A stretch of 64,000 nt of DNA from Verrucomicrobiales bacterium. Lineage in GTDB: Bacteria > Verrucomicrobiota > Verrucomicrobiia > Limisphaerales > UBA1100. The stretch covers positions 1-64,000 of the forward strand of contig SYLI01000006.1 of the NCBI GenBank assembly GCA_005809105.1, given 5' to 3'. Shown in pieces: positions 1 through 9,127 of the stretch; the stretch's first letter is position 1; each line of letters starts with the position of its first letter. The notes under the pieces were generated by a model. The model ran no database searches, had not been told where the DNA came from, and saw nothing but the letters and a program-made list of their open reading frames with translations. The translations under genes and the position numbers were made by a program.

Positions 1-238
1 ACCCACGCGCGGCATTGACGTGGGCGCGCGTCAGGAAATCTATCACCTCATCAACCAGCTGGCGGCGCAGGGCAAAGCCATCCTGCTCATCAGCTCAGAT
101 TTGCCCGAGGTGCTGGGGATGAGCGACCGCGTGCTGGTGATGCGCGAAGGGCGCGTGATGGGCGAGATTGCCGACGCGTCGCGCGCCACGCAGCAGGACG
201 TCATGGCGTTGGCCACGGCCGACGCCGCAGCCGCATGA
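1..238 (+). CDS. Sugar ABC transporter ATP-binding protein, C-terminal fragment
   Basis: This is the last ~78 codons of an ATPase that energises sugar uptake; its start lies upstream of the window. The frame is open from base 2 and reads [14 protein letters not shown], the segment that follows the second Walker B in RbsA/MglA-type double ATPases, then an H-loop-region sequence [20 protein letters not shown]. RbsA-type proteins carry serine (SSDLPE) instead of the usual catalytic His here, as seen. The stop codon overlaps the next gene (ATGA at 235-238), so it is translationally coupled to the permease. The ORF track starts it at an internal GTG (20), which is only an artefact of the window edge. 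The substrate cannot be told from this fragment. Confidence 0.9.
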   Translation, partial: PTRGIDVGARQEIYHLINQLAAQGKAILLISSDLPEVLGMSDRVLVMREGRVMGEIADASRATQQDVMALATADAAAA

Positions 239-1617
239 GCACCAAGTGGCACACCCGTCTATTGACCGAGCACGGCTCGCTGCTGGTGCTGCTACTGCTC
301 TGCGTTTACTACAGTGTGGTCACGTGGGCCGAGCAGCATCCCGTTACACCGCAATCGGGCCGTCAGCTGGCGCGCGCCATTTCCACCGCGCCGGATCAGC
401 GCGTGCTGATTGTGATTCGGCCGACGGACGCCGACCGCGTTTTCGCCCTCGCACTCAAGCAGGAGCTCTCGGCCCGCGGCGCGCAGCTGGTGGAGCCCAT
501 CGTCGAAGGCGCCCCGGCCGACGTGCGCGTGGCGCTAGAGCGCATTGGGGCCGAGGGTGGACGCGTGGATGCCATCGCCACCCACCAGCCTGCGTCGGAA
601 TGGGGCCCCTTGCAGCCGGAGCGGCTGGTGGAGATGGCGGCCCATTTCCCGGGGCTCAAAGATATCCGCGTCCACCGGCCAGCGAGTCACTGGTGGCCCA
701 CCTTTCTCACCCGCGGCAACTTGCTCAACGTCATCAACCAGAATGCCGACATCGCTATCATCGCCATCGGCATGACCTTGGTGATCATCGCCGGGGGCAT
801 CGACCTGTCGGTGGGCAGCCTGCTGGCGTTGGCGGGAGTGACGGCCGCCGTGTCCATCCATCATGCCGCCGCCGGCGCGAACGCTTCGCTGGCGGGGCTG
901 CTGGGGTGCGGGCTGCTGGCGGTCGTGTTGGGCGCGGCTGCGGGGGCGTTTTCGGGCGTGATGGTGACGCGCTTTGGGGTGCCTGCGTTTGTCGTGACGC
1001 TGGGGGTGATGATGGTGGCGCGCGGCGTGGCGCTCATCGTGGCAGTGCAACACCAGCGCGTGTTGTCCGGCGGCGCGACGGAGGGAACGCCCGAGGCCGT
1101 CAAGATTGCCGCGAGGGCGTTTGGCGCGCTGGGCAACGGCGCCTTGCTGGGCATCCCCAATCCTGTGTGGCTGATGGCGACTCTCTACGTGCTGGCGCAC
1201 GTGGTGATGACGCGCACCACGCTGGGCAGGCGCATCTACGCGGTAGGGGGCAACCCCGAGGCGGCGCGACTTTCGGGCGTGCCGGTGCGCGCGGTGCTGG
1301 TGGGGGTGTTTGCGCTGTGCGGTGCCTTGGCGGGTTTGGCGGGTCTGGTGGACGCGTCGCGCTTTGAGGGCGGCCGGCCCAACGCGGGCGAACTCTACGA
1401 GCTGCAGGTGATCGCCGCGGTGGTGGTGGGTGGCACGAGTCTGGCGGGCGGGCAGGGGAGAATTTTTGGCACGCTGGTGGGCTCGCTCATCATCGCCGTG
1501 ATTCAGAACGGGCTCAACATGGCCGGCGTTAAAAGCTACGAGCAGAAGGTGGTGTTTGGCCTGCTCATCCTCGCGGCGGTGCTGCTGGATCGGTGGAAGA
1601 AACACCGGCCGGCCTGA
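235..1617 (+). CDS. RbsC-type sugar ABC transporter permease with a soluble insert after TM1
   Basis: Inner-membrane permease of a ribose/xylose/galactose-class importer, 460 aa. The segment [20 protein letters not shown] is the BPD_transp_2 signature, and the C-terminal [21 protein letters not shown] is equally typical. Family members are usually about 320-350 aa. The extra ~120 residues (about 35-155) lie between the first membrane helix ([16 protein letters not shown]) and the conserved core, and contain a Rossmann-like stretch ([20 protein letters not shown]) that resembles part of a periplasmic sugar-binding lobe. The ATG overlaps the stop of the ATPase gene. The insert is probably extracytoplasmic; its role as a fused binding or docking element is inference. 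Confidence 0.92.
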   Translation: MSTKWHTRLLTEHGSLLVLLLLCVYYSVVTWAEQHPVTPQSGRQLARAISTAPDQRVLIVIRPTDADRVFALALKQELSARGAQLVEPIVEGAPADVRVALERIGAEGGRVDAIATHQPASEWGPLQPERLVEMAAHFPGLKDIRVHRPASHWWPTFLTRGNLLNVINQNADIAIIAIGMTLVIIAGGIDLSVGSLLALAGVTAAVSIHHAAAGANASLAGLLGCGLLAVVLGAAAGAFSGVMVTRFGVPAFVVTLGVMMVARGVALIVAVQHQRVLSGGATEGTPEAVKIAARAFGALGNGALLGIPNPVWLMATLYVLAHVVMTRTTLGRRIYAVGGNPEAARLSGVPVRAVLVGVFALCGALAGLAGLVDASRFEGGRPNAGELYELQVIAAVVVGGTSLAGGQGRIFGTLVGSLIIAVIQNGLNMAGVKSYEQKVVFGLLILAAVLLDRWKKHRPA

Positions 1618-1629
1618 CGGAGCGTACGG

Positions 1630-2883
1630 CTACATCTCCGGTTCGGCTTCGATCACCGCCGCACGACCCGCTTGGATTTTTCCAATGGTCTCCACGGCGG
1701 CCTTCACTGGCGCGGCGCCGCTCAGAATTCCAAACTTGAGGCTAAACTCGCGCGCCTCGCCGGGCTTGAGCTTTGCCACCCGCCCACGTTCGCGCTCCCA
1801 GCTGCGGTTGTGCGGAAAGCTTGTGCCCGGCTCCAGCCCGGTGACGTAGCCATCGGCCCGCGCGGCCGTGTTCTTCCACTGCGTGAGATAGGGCAGCTCC
1901 TTGACGCTCCAGCTCATGGTCATGCCGCGGTCAGCACCCGCGTTGTGCAGCAAAACGGTGGTGCGCCCGGCGGCGTCGGCCAGGGGCGCAAGTTGATACA
2001 CCTCTTCAATAAATCCCGTGGCGGGAGCCGCGTAGATATTCCATCGCGCGGCCGACTTGGCGGCGTGCGCGTTAAAGGGTACCACGCGGGCCACCGGTGC
2101 CACGACGCGCGCACCGGCATCGAGCAGCGGCGCGCCGAAGTTGGCGTGATAGATCAGCATGAACTCCTGATCGGTGGCGCCATGGTTGGTGAGCCGGTCG
2201 CGCAGGGAGAATTCCGCAGAGCCCGGTGCCGTGCTGACTTCCGTCCACAACTCCAGCTTGGGGCCAAAGAACACGCGCTCGTCCACGCGCCCGCGCACGC
2301 GCAACGTGTGAGGCGGCTCGCGGTCCACCTCCACCACCACCTCCGCCGCCGGCACGTTGGCAATCTTCCCGTGCAGCGTGAGGTCCATCTCGCCCGTGGC
2401 GCCGGTGTTGGTGATGAACTTGTCGCGTCCGGGGTGGCCTGCAAACTCAAGGCCGCACCGAGCCATCCACTCGTTAAAACCCTCAATCCAGCCCAGCCCT
2501 CCGCGGCTTTCCAGATTGATATGGCGAGGATGCACCACCTCCTTGATGGGCGAATCCCAGCCCAGCCGAACGTCGCCCATCGTGACATCCAGCACGCCCA
2601 TGCCGCGCGTGGGGATGATGCGAATCTTGAGCCGGCCGTTGTCGAGCGTCACCAGTTCCACGCCTTCCTGCTTTCCCCCGTGCAGGGTGGTCTTTGTGAT
2701 GTGCCATCGCGCATCGGCGGGGCTTCCGGGCAGGTCCTGGGCGCTTAAGCGCCATTCAGAGGTGTGCAGGTTTTGCCCGGTGCTGGTGAGCGTCTTCTGG
2801 AAGGGTTGTGCGGCGTGGGCGGGAACTGCGGCGCACATGGCGCACGCCGCGGCTGCGGCGGCCCAAGGCAGGAGGGATTTCAT
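1630..2883 (-). CDS. Exported DUF4432 (aldose 1-epimerase-like) protein
   Basis: The protein is 417 aa from ATG at 2883. This start is chosen because it gives a clean signal peptide (MKSLLPWAAAAAACAMCAAVPAHA); the ORF track's 545-aa version runs back through the neighbouring gene. The body matches the DUF4432 galactose-mutarotase-like beta-sandwich: IRIIPTRGMGVLDVTMGDVRLGW near the N-terminus, GWIEGFNEWMARCGLEF in the middle, and an EFMLIYHANFGAP stretch. Related proteins are thought to bind or epimerise sugars. It lies convergent to the sugar permease, and a role in periplasmic sugar handling is inferred from that. No enzymatic activity is proven by the sequence. Confidence 0.85.
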   Translation of the reverse strand: MKSLLPWAAAAAACAMCAAVPAHAAQPFQKTLTSTGQNLHTSEWRLSAQDLPGSPADARWHITKTTLHGGKQEGVELVTLDNGRLKIRIIPTRGMGVLDVTMGDVRLGWDSPIKEVVHPRHINLESRGGLGWIEGFNEWMARCGLEFAGHPGRDKFITNTGATGEMDLTLHGKIANVPAAEVVVEVDREPPHTLRVRGRVDERVFFGPKLELWTEVSTAPGSAEFSLRDRLTNHGATDQEFMLIYHANFGAPLLDAGARVVAPVARVVPFNAHAAKSAARWNIYAAPATGFIEEVYQLAPLADAAGRTTVLLHNAGADRGMTMSWSVKELPYLTQWKNTAARADGYVTGLEPGTSFPHNRSWERERGRVAKLKPGEAREFSLKFGILSGAAPVKAAVETIGKIQAGRAAVIEAEPEM

Positions 2884-2938
2884 GTGCGCATGACGCCGTG
2901 CCGGAGGCGCTTCGACAACAAAAAACGGTTTCTTGTGT

Positions 2939-4420
2939 CTACTCGTAGCGCAGGGCCTCCACCGGGTCCAGACGCGCGGCGCGCATGGCCGGATACACAC
3001 CGGCGAGCAATCCAAAAAGCGTGGTGAACACCAGCAGCCCCCCAAAGAGCCAGGAGGGCGGCAGGAAGAGGTCGGTGTTGCCCAGCACGTCGGGCCAGCG
3101 ATGAGCCGCCCACACATTGCCGAGGCTGCAGAGCAGCCAGCCGCCGCAGCCGCCGGCGATGCCGCCAAGGAACCCGATGGCCGCGGCCTCAACGGCAAAC
3201 ATCCACGCCACCAGCCGCCGCGTGGCGCCCAGTGCCTGCAGCACGCCGATTTCACGGCGCCGCTCAAACACCGCCATCAACAGCGTGTTCACGATGGAGA
3301 ACGCCGCCACGACGAAGGCGATGCCGCCAAAGATGAGCAGGAGCTTCTGCAGGGTGACAAAGAGGCTGTGCAACTCGCCCAGCAAGTCCTCCACCGACCG
3401 CGGCACCAGCCCGAGAGCGCGTACGGCCTGCTTGACGGCAGGCACATCCGCCGCCTCGTTGACGCGCAGCAGCGCGCCCAGCCCGAACGCCCGCTCGGTG
3501 TAGAGGTCGGGGTTGCGGAGCAGGATGCGGCCCATCTCGCGTGCGTATTCGTCGGGGACATAGACCAGATTTGAGAGCAGCCCTTTGCGGGCGACACCCA
3601 CGACCTTGGCCGGAAACGTCCGTGCGTCCGTGCCGTTGCCTTCGCGCTCAAAGGCCTGGAGCGTGTCGGCCATTTCCCCCAGCTGCATGAAGAGTGCGAG
3701 CATGGCCTCATCGGGGTCCGCCGGAGGTTTGCGCACCAAATCAAAGAGGCGGCGCAGTTCGGCGGGCGTGTCGCCGGCCAGCCGCGGCTGGCCGGTGATG
3801 TTGAGCAGCGGATGCTCGCTGATGTTAAGCAGCACCGTTTGGCCAAGGAGCGCGTCGGCCGACGCCAGGCCCAGCGACTGCAGATAGGCCTCGGACACGA
3901 TACATTCATGCGCCGAGTCGCTGCTAAACCCGCGGCCTTTTAGCAGCAGCTCCGGCCCGGCCTGGATCCACGGCACCACGATGGTGTCAAACTCGCGCGG
4001 ATCGCCGCGCACCTGCAGCGACCGGGCCAGGATGAACACCATGGGTTGCACGGCGCTCACTCCAGGGATGCGCCGCAGTCCCTCCACCTGCGCGGGCTCA
4101 AGGTACTTGATCTGGAAGGCGCCGATGAACTCGTCCTCCTTTTCCGAGGTGATCTCACGCGGCGCGCGGCCCAGCCCGGTGACCATCGACTGCGCCAGCC
4201 GCGCCGGATTGATGCCGCTCTTGGGCCACGCCTCCACCAGGCGGGGGTTGGCCAGGGCGCGCACCTGATGGTCGAGAAATTGCGAGAGGCCGTGGCCCAG
4301 CGAGACGATGAGCACCACCGCCAGCGCACCGATGACGACGCCTGCCATGGTGAGCGCCGCGCGCGTCTTCTTGCGCGTGAGATTGCGCGCCACCTCGGCG
4401 ATGAGATCGGGCGGCGTCAT
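2939..4420 (-). CDS. MacB/LolC-type ABC transporter permease
   Basis: Integral membrane subunit (493 aa) of a type VII (MacB/Lol) ABC system, which uses ATP to drive events on the periplasmic side rather than classical substrate passage. It has one N-terminal helix (LTMAGVVIGALAVVLIVSLG), a large periplasmic MacB_PCD domain (about residues 45-350) and three C-terminal FtsX-domain helices, with the RRREIGVLQALGATRR motif in the cytoplasmic loop. The start codon overlaps the stop of the upstream ATPase gene (ATGA), so the two form one operon read from about 5106. No adaptor (MacA-like) gene is adjacent. Substrate unknown. Confidence 0.9.
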   Translation of the reverse strand: MTPPDLIAEVARNLTRKKTRAALTMAGVVIGALAVVLIVSLGHGLSQFLDHQVRALANPRLVEAWPKSGINPARLAQSMVTGLGRAPREITSEKEDEFIGAFQIKYLEPAQVEGLRRIPGVSAVQPMVFILARSLQVRGDPREFDTIVVPWIQAGPELLLKGRGFSSDSAHECIVSEAYLQSLGLASADALLGQTVLLNISEHPLLNITGQPRLAGDTPAELRRLFDLVRKPPADPDEAMLALFMQLGEMADTLQAFEREGNGTDARTFPAKVVGVARKGLLSNLVYVPDEYAREMGRILLRNPDLYTERAFGLGALLRVNEAADVPAVKQAVRALGLVPRSVEDLLGELHSLFVTLQKLLLIFGGIAFVVAAFSIVNTLLMAVFERRREIGVLQALGATRRLVAWMFAVEAAAIGFLGGIAGGCGGWLLCSLGNVWAAHRWPDVLGNTDLFLPPSWLFGGLLVFTTLFGLLAGVYPAMRAARLDPVEALRYE

Positions 4421-5106
4421 GAGGCGGCGGGATGGGCGGGATGAAGCGCGCCGTCGGTCATGTTAAAGCGCACCGGTGCGCGGCGGGCCACATCCAGGTT
4501 GTGGGTGACGAGCAGCATCGTGATGCGCTGCCTGGCGTTGAGTTCCACGAGCAAGTCGGCAATCTGCCGGCCCGTGTGGACGTCGAGGTTCCCCGTGGGC
4601 TCATCGGCCAGCAGCAGGCGCGGCTGATTGGCCAGCGCCCGGGCGAGGGCCACCCGCTGGCGTTCGCCGCCCGAGAGCTGCCGAGGCAGGTGCGCGGCGC
4701 GTTGCGTGAGCCCCACCTGCGTGATGAGGCCCTCGGCGCGCTCCCGCCGTGCGGCGCGCGGCATGCCCGAGAGTTTGAGCGGCAGCTCCACATTCTCCAG
4801 CGCCGTCAGGTGGCTGAGCAGGAAGAAATCCTGGAAGACAAACCCCACCGAGGTGCGTCGATAGGCCGCCAGATCGTCGGCGGCCAGTTGGTGCAGCGGC
4901 CTGCCGTCCACCGTGATGGCACCCGAGGTGGGCGTGTCCAGTCCTCCCAGCAGTGCCAGCAGAGTGGATTTGCCCGAGCCGCTGGGCCCGACGATGGACG
5001 CCAAAGCACCCGTGTCCAGCGTGAGCGCAAGATTGTCGACGGCGCGCACTTCGCTGTCCCCCACGCGAAAGACGCGTGTCAACCTGTCGATGCGGATGGT
5101 GGCCAT
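4417..5106 (-). CDS. LolD/MacB-type ABC transporter ATP-binding protein
   Basis: ATPase partner of the downstream permease, 229 aa. Visible motifs are Walker A GPSGSGKST, Q-loop FVFQDFFLL, signature LSGGERQRVALARAL, Walker B LLLADEPTGNLD and an H-loop in LLVTHNLDVA. The length and the EPTGNLD sequence are typical of the LolD/FtsE/MacB ATPase group. ATG at 5106 (MATIRIDRLTRVF) is chosen because the longer ORF (to 5487) adds sequence unlike any ABC ATPase and overlaps the sigma-factor gene. It may be cotranscribed with the sigma factor 86 bp upstream. Confidence 0.93.
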   Translation of the reverse strand: MATIRIDRLTRVFRVGDSEVRAVDNLALTLDTGALASIVGPSGSGKSTLLALLGGLDTPTSGAITVDGRPLHQLAADDLAAYRRTSVGFVFQDFFLLSHLTALENVELPLKLSGMPRAARRERAEGLITQVGLTQRAAHLPRQLSGGERQRVALARALANQPRLLLADEPTGNLDVHTGRQIADLLVELNARQRITMLLVTHNLDVARRAPVRFNMTDGALHPAHPAAS

Positions 5107-5192
5107 GGCCCGCGAAAGGCGCTTCGCGCCCAAGGGCTGTGTCGCCCCTTTGCGAGGCGCTTGGCAACTAGAAAAACGGCCGGGAAGGCCCC

Positions 5193-5918
5193 TTAGGCCG
5201 CCAGCGGGATGGCGGTTGCGGGCCGGATCGGCAAGGCTGCGGGGGCCTCGTTGCGCGCGGCCCTGGCGCGGCGCGTCGCATGCCGTTCGCGATCCATGAG
5301 GCGCAGGAGAATGGCGCGCATGCGGTGACGGGCGCGGTGGGCGCGCACGCGAACCGACGTCGACGACCACCCGGTGCACCGGCAGATTTCCTCGATGCTG
5401 TGGCCTTCGATGGACTGCATGGTGACCACCAGCCGGTCGCCCGCGGACATCTCGGCAAAGACAAGGTCGAGAATCTCCCTCGCGCAACGCTGATTCTGGG
5501 CCGGGTGGTCCGGGCCGGTGTTGAGCCAGTCCAGCGCGTCCTCGCCCAGTTCGGCAAAGCCGACAGCCTTGATGCGGCGCACCTGATAGCGGACATGATC
5601 CAGCGCCACGTTCACCGTGATGCGCGAGAGCCAGTGCTCGAAGGGCGCCTCACCCACGTACTGTCCGAGATTGCGCCAGGCCTTGAGAAAGGTCTCCTGG
5701 GCCAGATCCTCCACGAGGTGCGCGTCGCGCTCGTACTTGCCCAGAATGGCAAACACCTGCCGTTGGTGGCGGCGGACGAGCGTGGCGAAAACCCCGGTGT
5801 CGCCGGCGCGCACGCGCTCGACCATCTCCAGGTCCTCTTGGGCGCGGGTGGCTACAGAAACCTCTGGGATGCCCGCGGCGAGCGGAGCTTCCAAGGCGGG
5901 CAAGGTGTTTGTCATCAT
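5193..5918 (-). CDS. RNA polymerase ECF-type sigma factor
   Basis: A 241-aa group 4 sigma factor that directs RNA polymerase to a stress or envelope regulon. Region 2 is about residues 30-100 (FATLVRRHQRQVFAIL, then DLAQETFLKAWRNL) and region 4 about 135-190 (HSIEEICRCTGWSSTSVRVRAHRAR, the helix-turn-helix). An Arg/Ala-rich tail of ~45 residues follows. Start choice: two adjacent ATGs at 5918 and 5915 preceded by AAGG at good spacing; the longer ORF to 6074 lacks support. It is transcribed divergently from a two-component system. No anti-sigma factor gene is visible next to it, unusual for ECF factors. Confidence 0.88.
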   Translation of the reverse strand: MMTNTLPALEAPLAAGIPEVSVATRAQEDLEMVERVRAGDTGVFATLVRRHQRQVFAILGKYERDAHLVEDLAQETFLKAWRNLGQYVGEAPFEHWLSRITVNVALDHVRYQVRRIKAVGFAELGEDALDWLNTGPDHPAQNQRCAREILDLVFAEMSAGDRLVVTMQSIEGHSIEEICRCTGWSSTSVRVRAHRARHRMRAILLRLMDRERHATRRARAARNEAPAALPIRPATAIPLAA

Positions 5919-5978
5919 GTTTGCCTTCGTAACATCCGTGCTGGCACGGGTGTCTTGGGAGTGGATTGAAGCGGGCCC

Positions 5979-6019
5979 ATGTAAAGTTTTTGTGTCGCCG
6001 GCCGTCCTGAAATGTAAAG
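5979..6019. promoter_or_regulatory. Direct repeat ATGTAAAG x2 between divergent regulator genes
   Basis: The octamer ATGTAAAG, followed by a T-rich stretch ending in TTTGT, occurs at 5979-5986 and 6012-6019, exactly 33 bp apart (about three helical turns). It sits in the 148-bp gap between the divergent sigma-factor and response-regulator genes. CpxR-type regulators are known to bind GTAAA half-sites. Autoregulatory binding here is inference. Confidence 0.3.
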
Positions 6020-6066
6020 ATTTGTCAACGGACCCGGACGGTTGTACCCGGGCCCCCGAATCGACC

Positions 6067-6825
6067 ATGCCCAAGACCCCGCGCAGCGCCTCCAGTCAGC
6101 CTGGCAGCGCGGCGCGCGCGGCCCTCCCAGCCGAGGTCGTGCGCGTGCTGCTGATTGACGACGACACCAAGCTCTGCCGGCTCATCCGCGATTATCTCGC
6201 GCCGCTGGGTTACGCCGTGGACGCGGTGCACCACGGCGCCGACGGGCTGGCGCGGGTGCAGTCGGGATCCTACCGCGCGGTGATTCTGGATGTGATGCTG
6301 CCGGGCATGGACGGTTTTGCCGTGCTCAAGGGCATCCGCCAGCACAGCAATGTGCCCGTGTTGATGCTCACCGGCCGCGGCGAGGAGGCCGACCGCGTGA
6401 TGGGGCTTGAGCTGGGTGCCGACGACTACCTCCCCAAGACGTTCTCAACGCGCGAACTTTTGGCGCGCCTGCGCGCCGTCACCCGGCGTGCCGAGCGCAA
6501 GGCCACCTCGGAGGCCGAGGAGGAGACCCTTTCCAACGGCGGGCTTTCGCTCTCGCCAGGGGCCCGCACCGCCCTGCTGGAGGGCGAGCCCCTGCGGCTG
6601 ACGGCACTGGAGTATGACCTGCTGCTCTGCCTCTTGCGCAGCGCGGGACGCGCGCTCAACCGCGAGCAGATTCTCGACGCCGTGGCAGGCCGCAATTACG
6701 AGGTCTTTGATCGCAGCATTGACGTGCACATCAGTTCATTGCGGCAGAAGCTGGGCGACAACCCCCGCACCCCGCGCTATCTCCAGACCATCCGGTCGGT
6801 GGGATACATGATGGCCAAATTCTGA
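6067..6825 (+). CDS. OmpR/CpxR-family response regulator
   Basis: Cytoplasmic DNA-binding regulator, 252 aa. The receiver domain spans about residues 26-140 with acidic pocket D31-D33, phosphoacceptor D75 (VILDVMLPGMDG), T102 and K124. The winged-helix effector spans about 160-250 (LTALEYDLLLCLLRSAGRALNREQIL, ending YLQTIRSVGYMM). The conserved Lys is followed by Thr (LPKTF), where nearly all family members have Pro (KPF), a small change at a usually strict cis-peptide site. ATG 6067 gives a normal-length protein; the ORF track's 5617 start runs through the divergent sigma gene. The kinase gene follows after 10 bp, so the two form a two-component operon. Confidence 0.93.
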   Translation: MPKTPRSASSQPGSAARAALPAEVVRVLLIDDDTKLCRLIRDYLAPLGYAVDAVHHGADGLARVQSGSYRAVILDVMLPGMDGFAVLKGIRQHSNVPVLMLTGRGEEADRVMGLELGADDYLPKTFSTRELLARLRAVTRRAERKATSEAEEETLSNGGLSLSPGARTALLEGEPLRLTALEYDLLLCLLRSAGRALNREQILDAVAGRNYEVFDRSIDVHISSLRQKLGDNPRTPRYLQTIRSVGYMMAKF

Positions 6826-6835
6826 GGCATTCTTT

Positions 6836-8803
6836 GTGAACCTGCGCCCCACACTCTTCACCAAGATCCTGTTGTGGTTCTTCCTCAATCTCGTACTCAT
6901 CGGGGCAGCCGTGGGGTTGTTTGTCCGCCATCACGCCAGCCCGCTCTCGCCCTTCGCGGGGCCCTTTGAGCAGCGGCTCCGGCAGGTGGGCGAGGTGGTG
7001 TCGCATACACTGAGCCAGGAGCCGCGCGAGACGTGGACGGCGTCTTTGCGCAAGTACTCGGACATCTACCGGATGAACTTCTACTTGGTCGGCACCGAGG
7101 AAAAGGTGCTGGCGGGGGATCTGGTGCAACCGCCGCCGCCGGTGCTGGCGAAGCTCAAGGAATCGGCCCCGCACGCCGTGCCGCTCATGCGTGGTCTTGG
7201 CTCCGGCCGCGACAATCCCGGTTTTCCCCAAGGCGTCCGGCGCGAGGGCAACCGCTCCTATGCCGAGCAGCTCACCTTGCTGCCAGCGCAACGCGAACCC
7301 TTTGAAGCGGCCCGGCGCGAATACGAATCGCGCCAGCGCCGGCTGGGCACCAACACCGCGCTGGTGGGACTGACCCGCGAGGCCTGGTTCGGGAAGTTTC
7401 GAGAATTGCGGTCGGAACTAAAGCAGGAACATCTGAAACTCTCGGCGGGCTTCCTCACCGCGGAGCAGCAGACGCGGTATGAAGGGCTGCTTTCGCGCAA
7501 CGAACGCGACGAGGCGTTGGGGTTCCTCTTCCGACGCCCACTGCCGATGCCGCCGGGCTCCGTCGAGCGCTGGCTGGCGCAGGCCGACACCAACAACGAC
7601 GGGCAGTTGAACCTGGAGGAAATTCAGCAATGGATGGTCGGGCGTGCGCCCGGTGCCACCGAACCCCGTCCGGAACCCGATGCCTTGCAGTCGGCGGCCC
7701 CTCCCGCGCCGGTGTTCTTGGTGTCCACCGCCAATCCGCAGCTCTACTGGGCGGGCACCCCCATCACCGTGCGGGTGCGCGAGGGCGCCGATGAATTGCC
7801 TCAGGATGAGGTTGCAGGACTGCGGCCGGTGCGGCGGGGAGGGGCGCGGCCGGTGCAGTACACGGCCACGCTGCTCACCATGTCCGATTCGATGCACGGC
7901 CACGGGCTCTTCTCTGACCCCGCCCCGTGGCTGGTGCTGCTGGGGGGCGCGGCAGGGTTGTCGGTGCTTTTCTGGATTCCCATGGTGCGGACCATCACCC
8001 GTCCCATGGCGGAGGTGACGGCCGCCACCGAGCGCATCGCCGAGGGCAAGTTTGACACCCGCGTCGGCATCGCGCGCACGGATGAAATCGGCCGCGTGAG
8101 CCAGGCGGTGGATCAGCTGGCGCAGCGGCTCGATGGCTCCATCAAGGGCCAGAAACGGTTTCTAGGCGACATCGCCCATGAGCTGAGCTCACCCATCGCG
8201 CGGCTGCAGGCGGCGCTGGCCGTGCTTGATCAGCGGGCCGAAGCCGCCTCCCGCGATTACGTGGCCGACGCGCAGGAGGAGGTGCAGCACATGTCCGAAC
8301 TGGTGGACGAGCTGCTGATGTTTTCAAAAACAGGCATTCGCCTGCCCGACGCCAAGCTGCAGCCGGTGGAGCTGCGGGCGCTGGCGCAGAGGGTCATTGA
8401 CCGCGAGGCGGCGGCCTCCGTCGAGGTGAGGATGGATCTCGCCGAGAGCCTCCGCGCCAGCGCCGATCCCACGCTGCTCGCGCGCGCGCTGGGCAACCTG
8501 GTGCGCAACGCCGTGCGCTACGCGGGCAAAGGCGGCCCCATCACGCTGCAGGGACGTGTTCATCACGGGCGCGTCGTGCTCACGCTCTCCGACTGTGGTC
8601 CTGGGCTGGCACCCTCGCTGCTTCCCAAGGTGTTCGAGCCGTTGTTCCGGCCGGAATCCGACCGCGGTCGCGAAACAGGCGGTGCCGGGCTGGGGCTGGC
8701 GATTGTGAAGAGTTGCGTGGACGCCTGCCACGGCACCATCACCTGCCGCAATCGCACGCCGAACGGATTGGAATTTGAGATCATCCTCAAGCCCGCAGCC
8801 TGA
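6836..8803 (+). CDS. CpxA-like sensor histidine kinase with a periplasmic EF-hand
   Basis: Inner-membrane sensor kinase, 655 aa, GTG start 10 bp after the regulator gene. Order: TM1 (~8-28), a periplasmic region of ~330 aa, TM2 (~364-384), HAMP, HisKA with phosphoacceptor H448 (DIAHELSSP), and HATPase with N-box LGNLVRNAVRYA, G1 DCGPGLAP and G2 GGAGLGLAIV. CpxA-type periplasmic domains are usually ~140 aa. Here the domain is more than twice that and includes a Glu/Arg-rich helical segment that looks like LTXXQ/Spy-type helices, then a canonical EF-hand loop at D250-E261 (DTNNDGQLNLEE). Calcium or envelope-stress sensing through this region is inferred. Confidence 0.92.
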   Translation: MNLRPTLFTKILLWFFLNLVLIGAAVGLFVRHHASPLSPFAGPFEQRLRQVGEVVSHTLSQEPRETWTASLRKYSDIYRMNFYLVGTEEKVLAGDLVQPPPPVLAKLKESAPHAVPLMRGLGSGRDNPGFPQGVRREGNRSYAEQLTLLPAQREPFEAARREYESRQRRLGTNTALVGLTREAWFGKFRELRSELKQEHLKLSAGFLTAEQQTRYEGLLSRNERDEALGFLFRRPLPMPPGSVERWLAQADTNNDGQLNLEEIQQWMVGRAPGATEPRPEPDALQSAAPPAPVFLVSTANPQLYWAGTPITVRVREGADELPQDEVAGLRPVRRGGARPVQYTATLLTMSDSMHGHGLFSDPAPWLVLLGGAAGLSVLFWIPMVRTITRPMAEVTAATERIAEGKFDTRVGIARTDEIGRVSQAVDQLAQRLDGSIKGQKRFLGDIAHELSSPIARLQAALAVLDQRAEAASRDYVADAQEEVQHMSELVDELLMFSKTGIRLPDAKLQPVELRALAQRVIDREAAASVEVRMDLAESLRASADPTLLARALGNLVRNAVRYAGKGGPITLQGRVHHGRVVLTLSDCGPGLAPSLLPKVFEPLFRPESDRGRETGGAGLGLAIVKSCVDACHGTITCRNRTPNGLEFEIILKPAA

Positions 8804-8905
8804 CGCGCCTGCCTCCGCCTCAGGGCCACTGGGGCATTGCCATCACAGCCCAAACCCTGTTAGATTTTTTCCAGAACCTAGGTTGCCGCAGCGGGGCCCA
8901 ATGCC

Positions 8906-9127
8906 ATGATGATTCATGCCGCAAGCTTCAGCATCCACGACCTCTACCGGGGGACGGCGATGGATCGCATGGTGGCGCAGGCCAAGGTGTCCGCGGGCCC
9001 GCTCAATGACTATTTCTACGGGCGAGGCCAAGGCGCGCCACAGATGGTGTTCGAGGGGCTCCCGCCGTATTTCGTAATGAACCTGGATGAGTACCAGCCC
9101 GGCATCTTCTTTAATGCCACCGCCTGA
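8906..9127 (+). CDS. Small hypothetical protein
   Basis: A 73-aa ORF in the gap between the kinase gene and the isomerase gene. I do not recognise it. It has no signal peptide or membrane segment and is rich in aromatic residues (DYFYGRGQG, PPYFVMNLDEY). Third codon positions are strongly G/C-biased, as in neighbouring real genes, which favours coding. Its end overlaps the start of the next gene by 14 or 41 bp depending on the start chosen there. The ribosome-binding site is weak. It could be a chance ORF. Confidence 0.4.
   Translation: MMIHAASFSIHDLYRGTAMDRMVAQAKVSAGPLNDYFYGRGQGAPQMVFEGLPPYFVMNLDEYQPGIFFNATA

Noticed and set aside
535-1605. 356-aa minus-strand ORF opposite the permease
   Set aside because: Antisense shadow of the RbsC-type permease.
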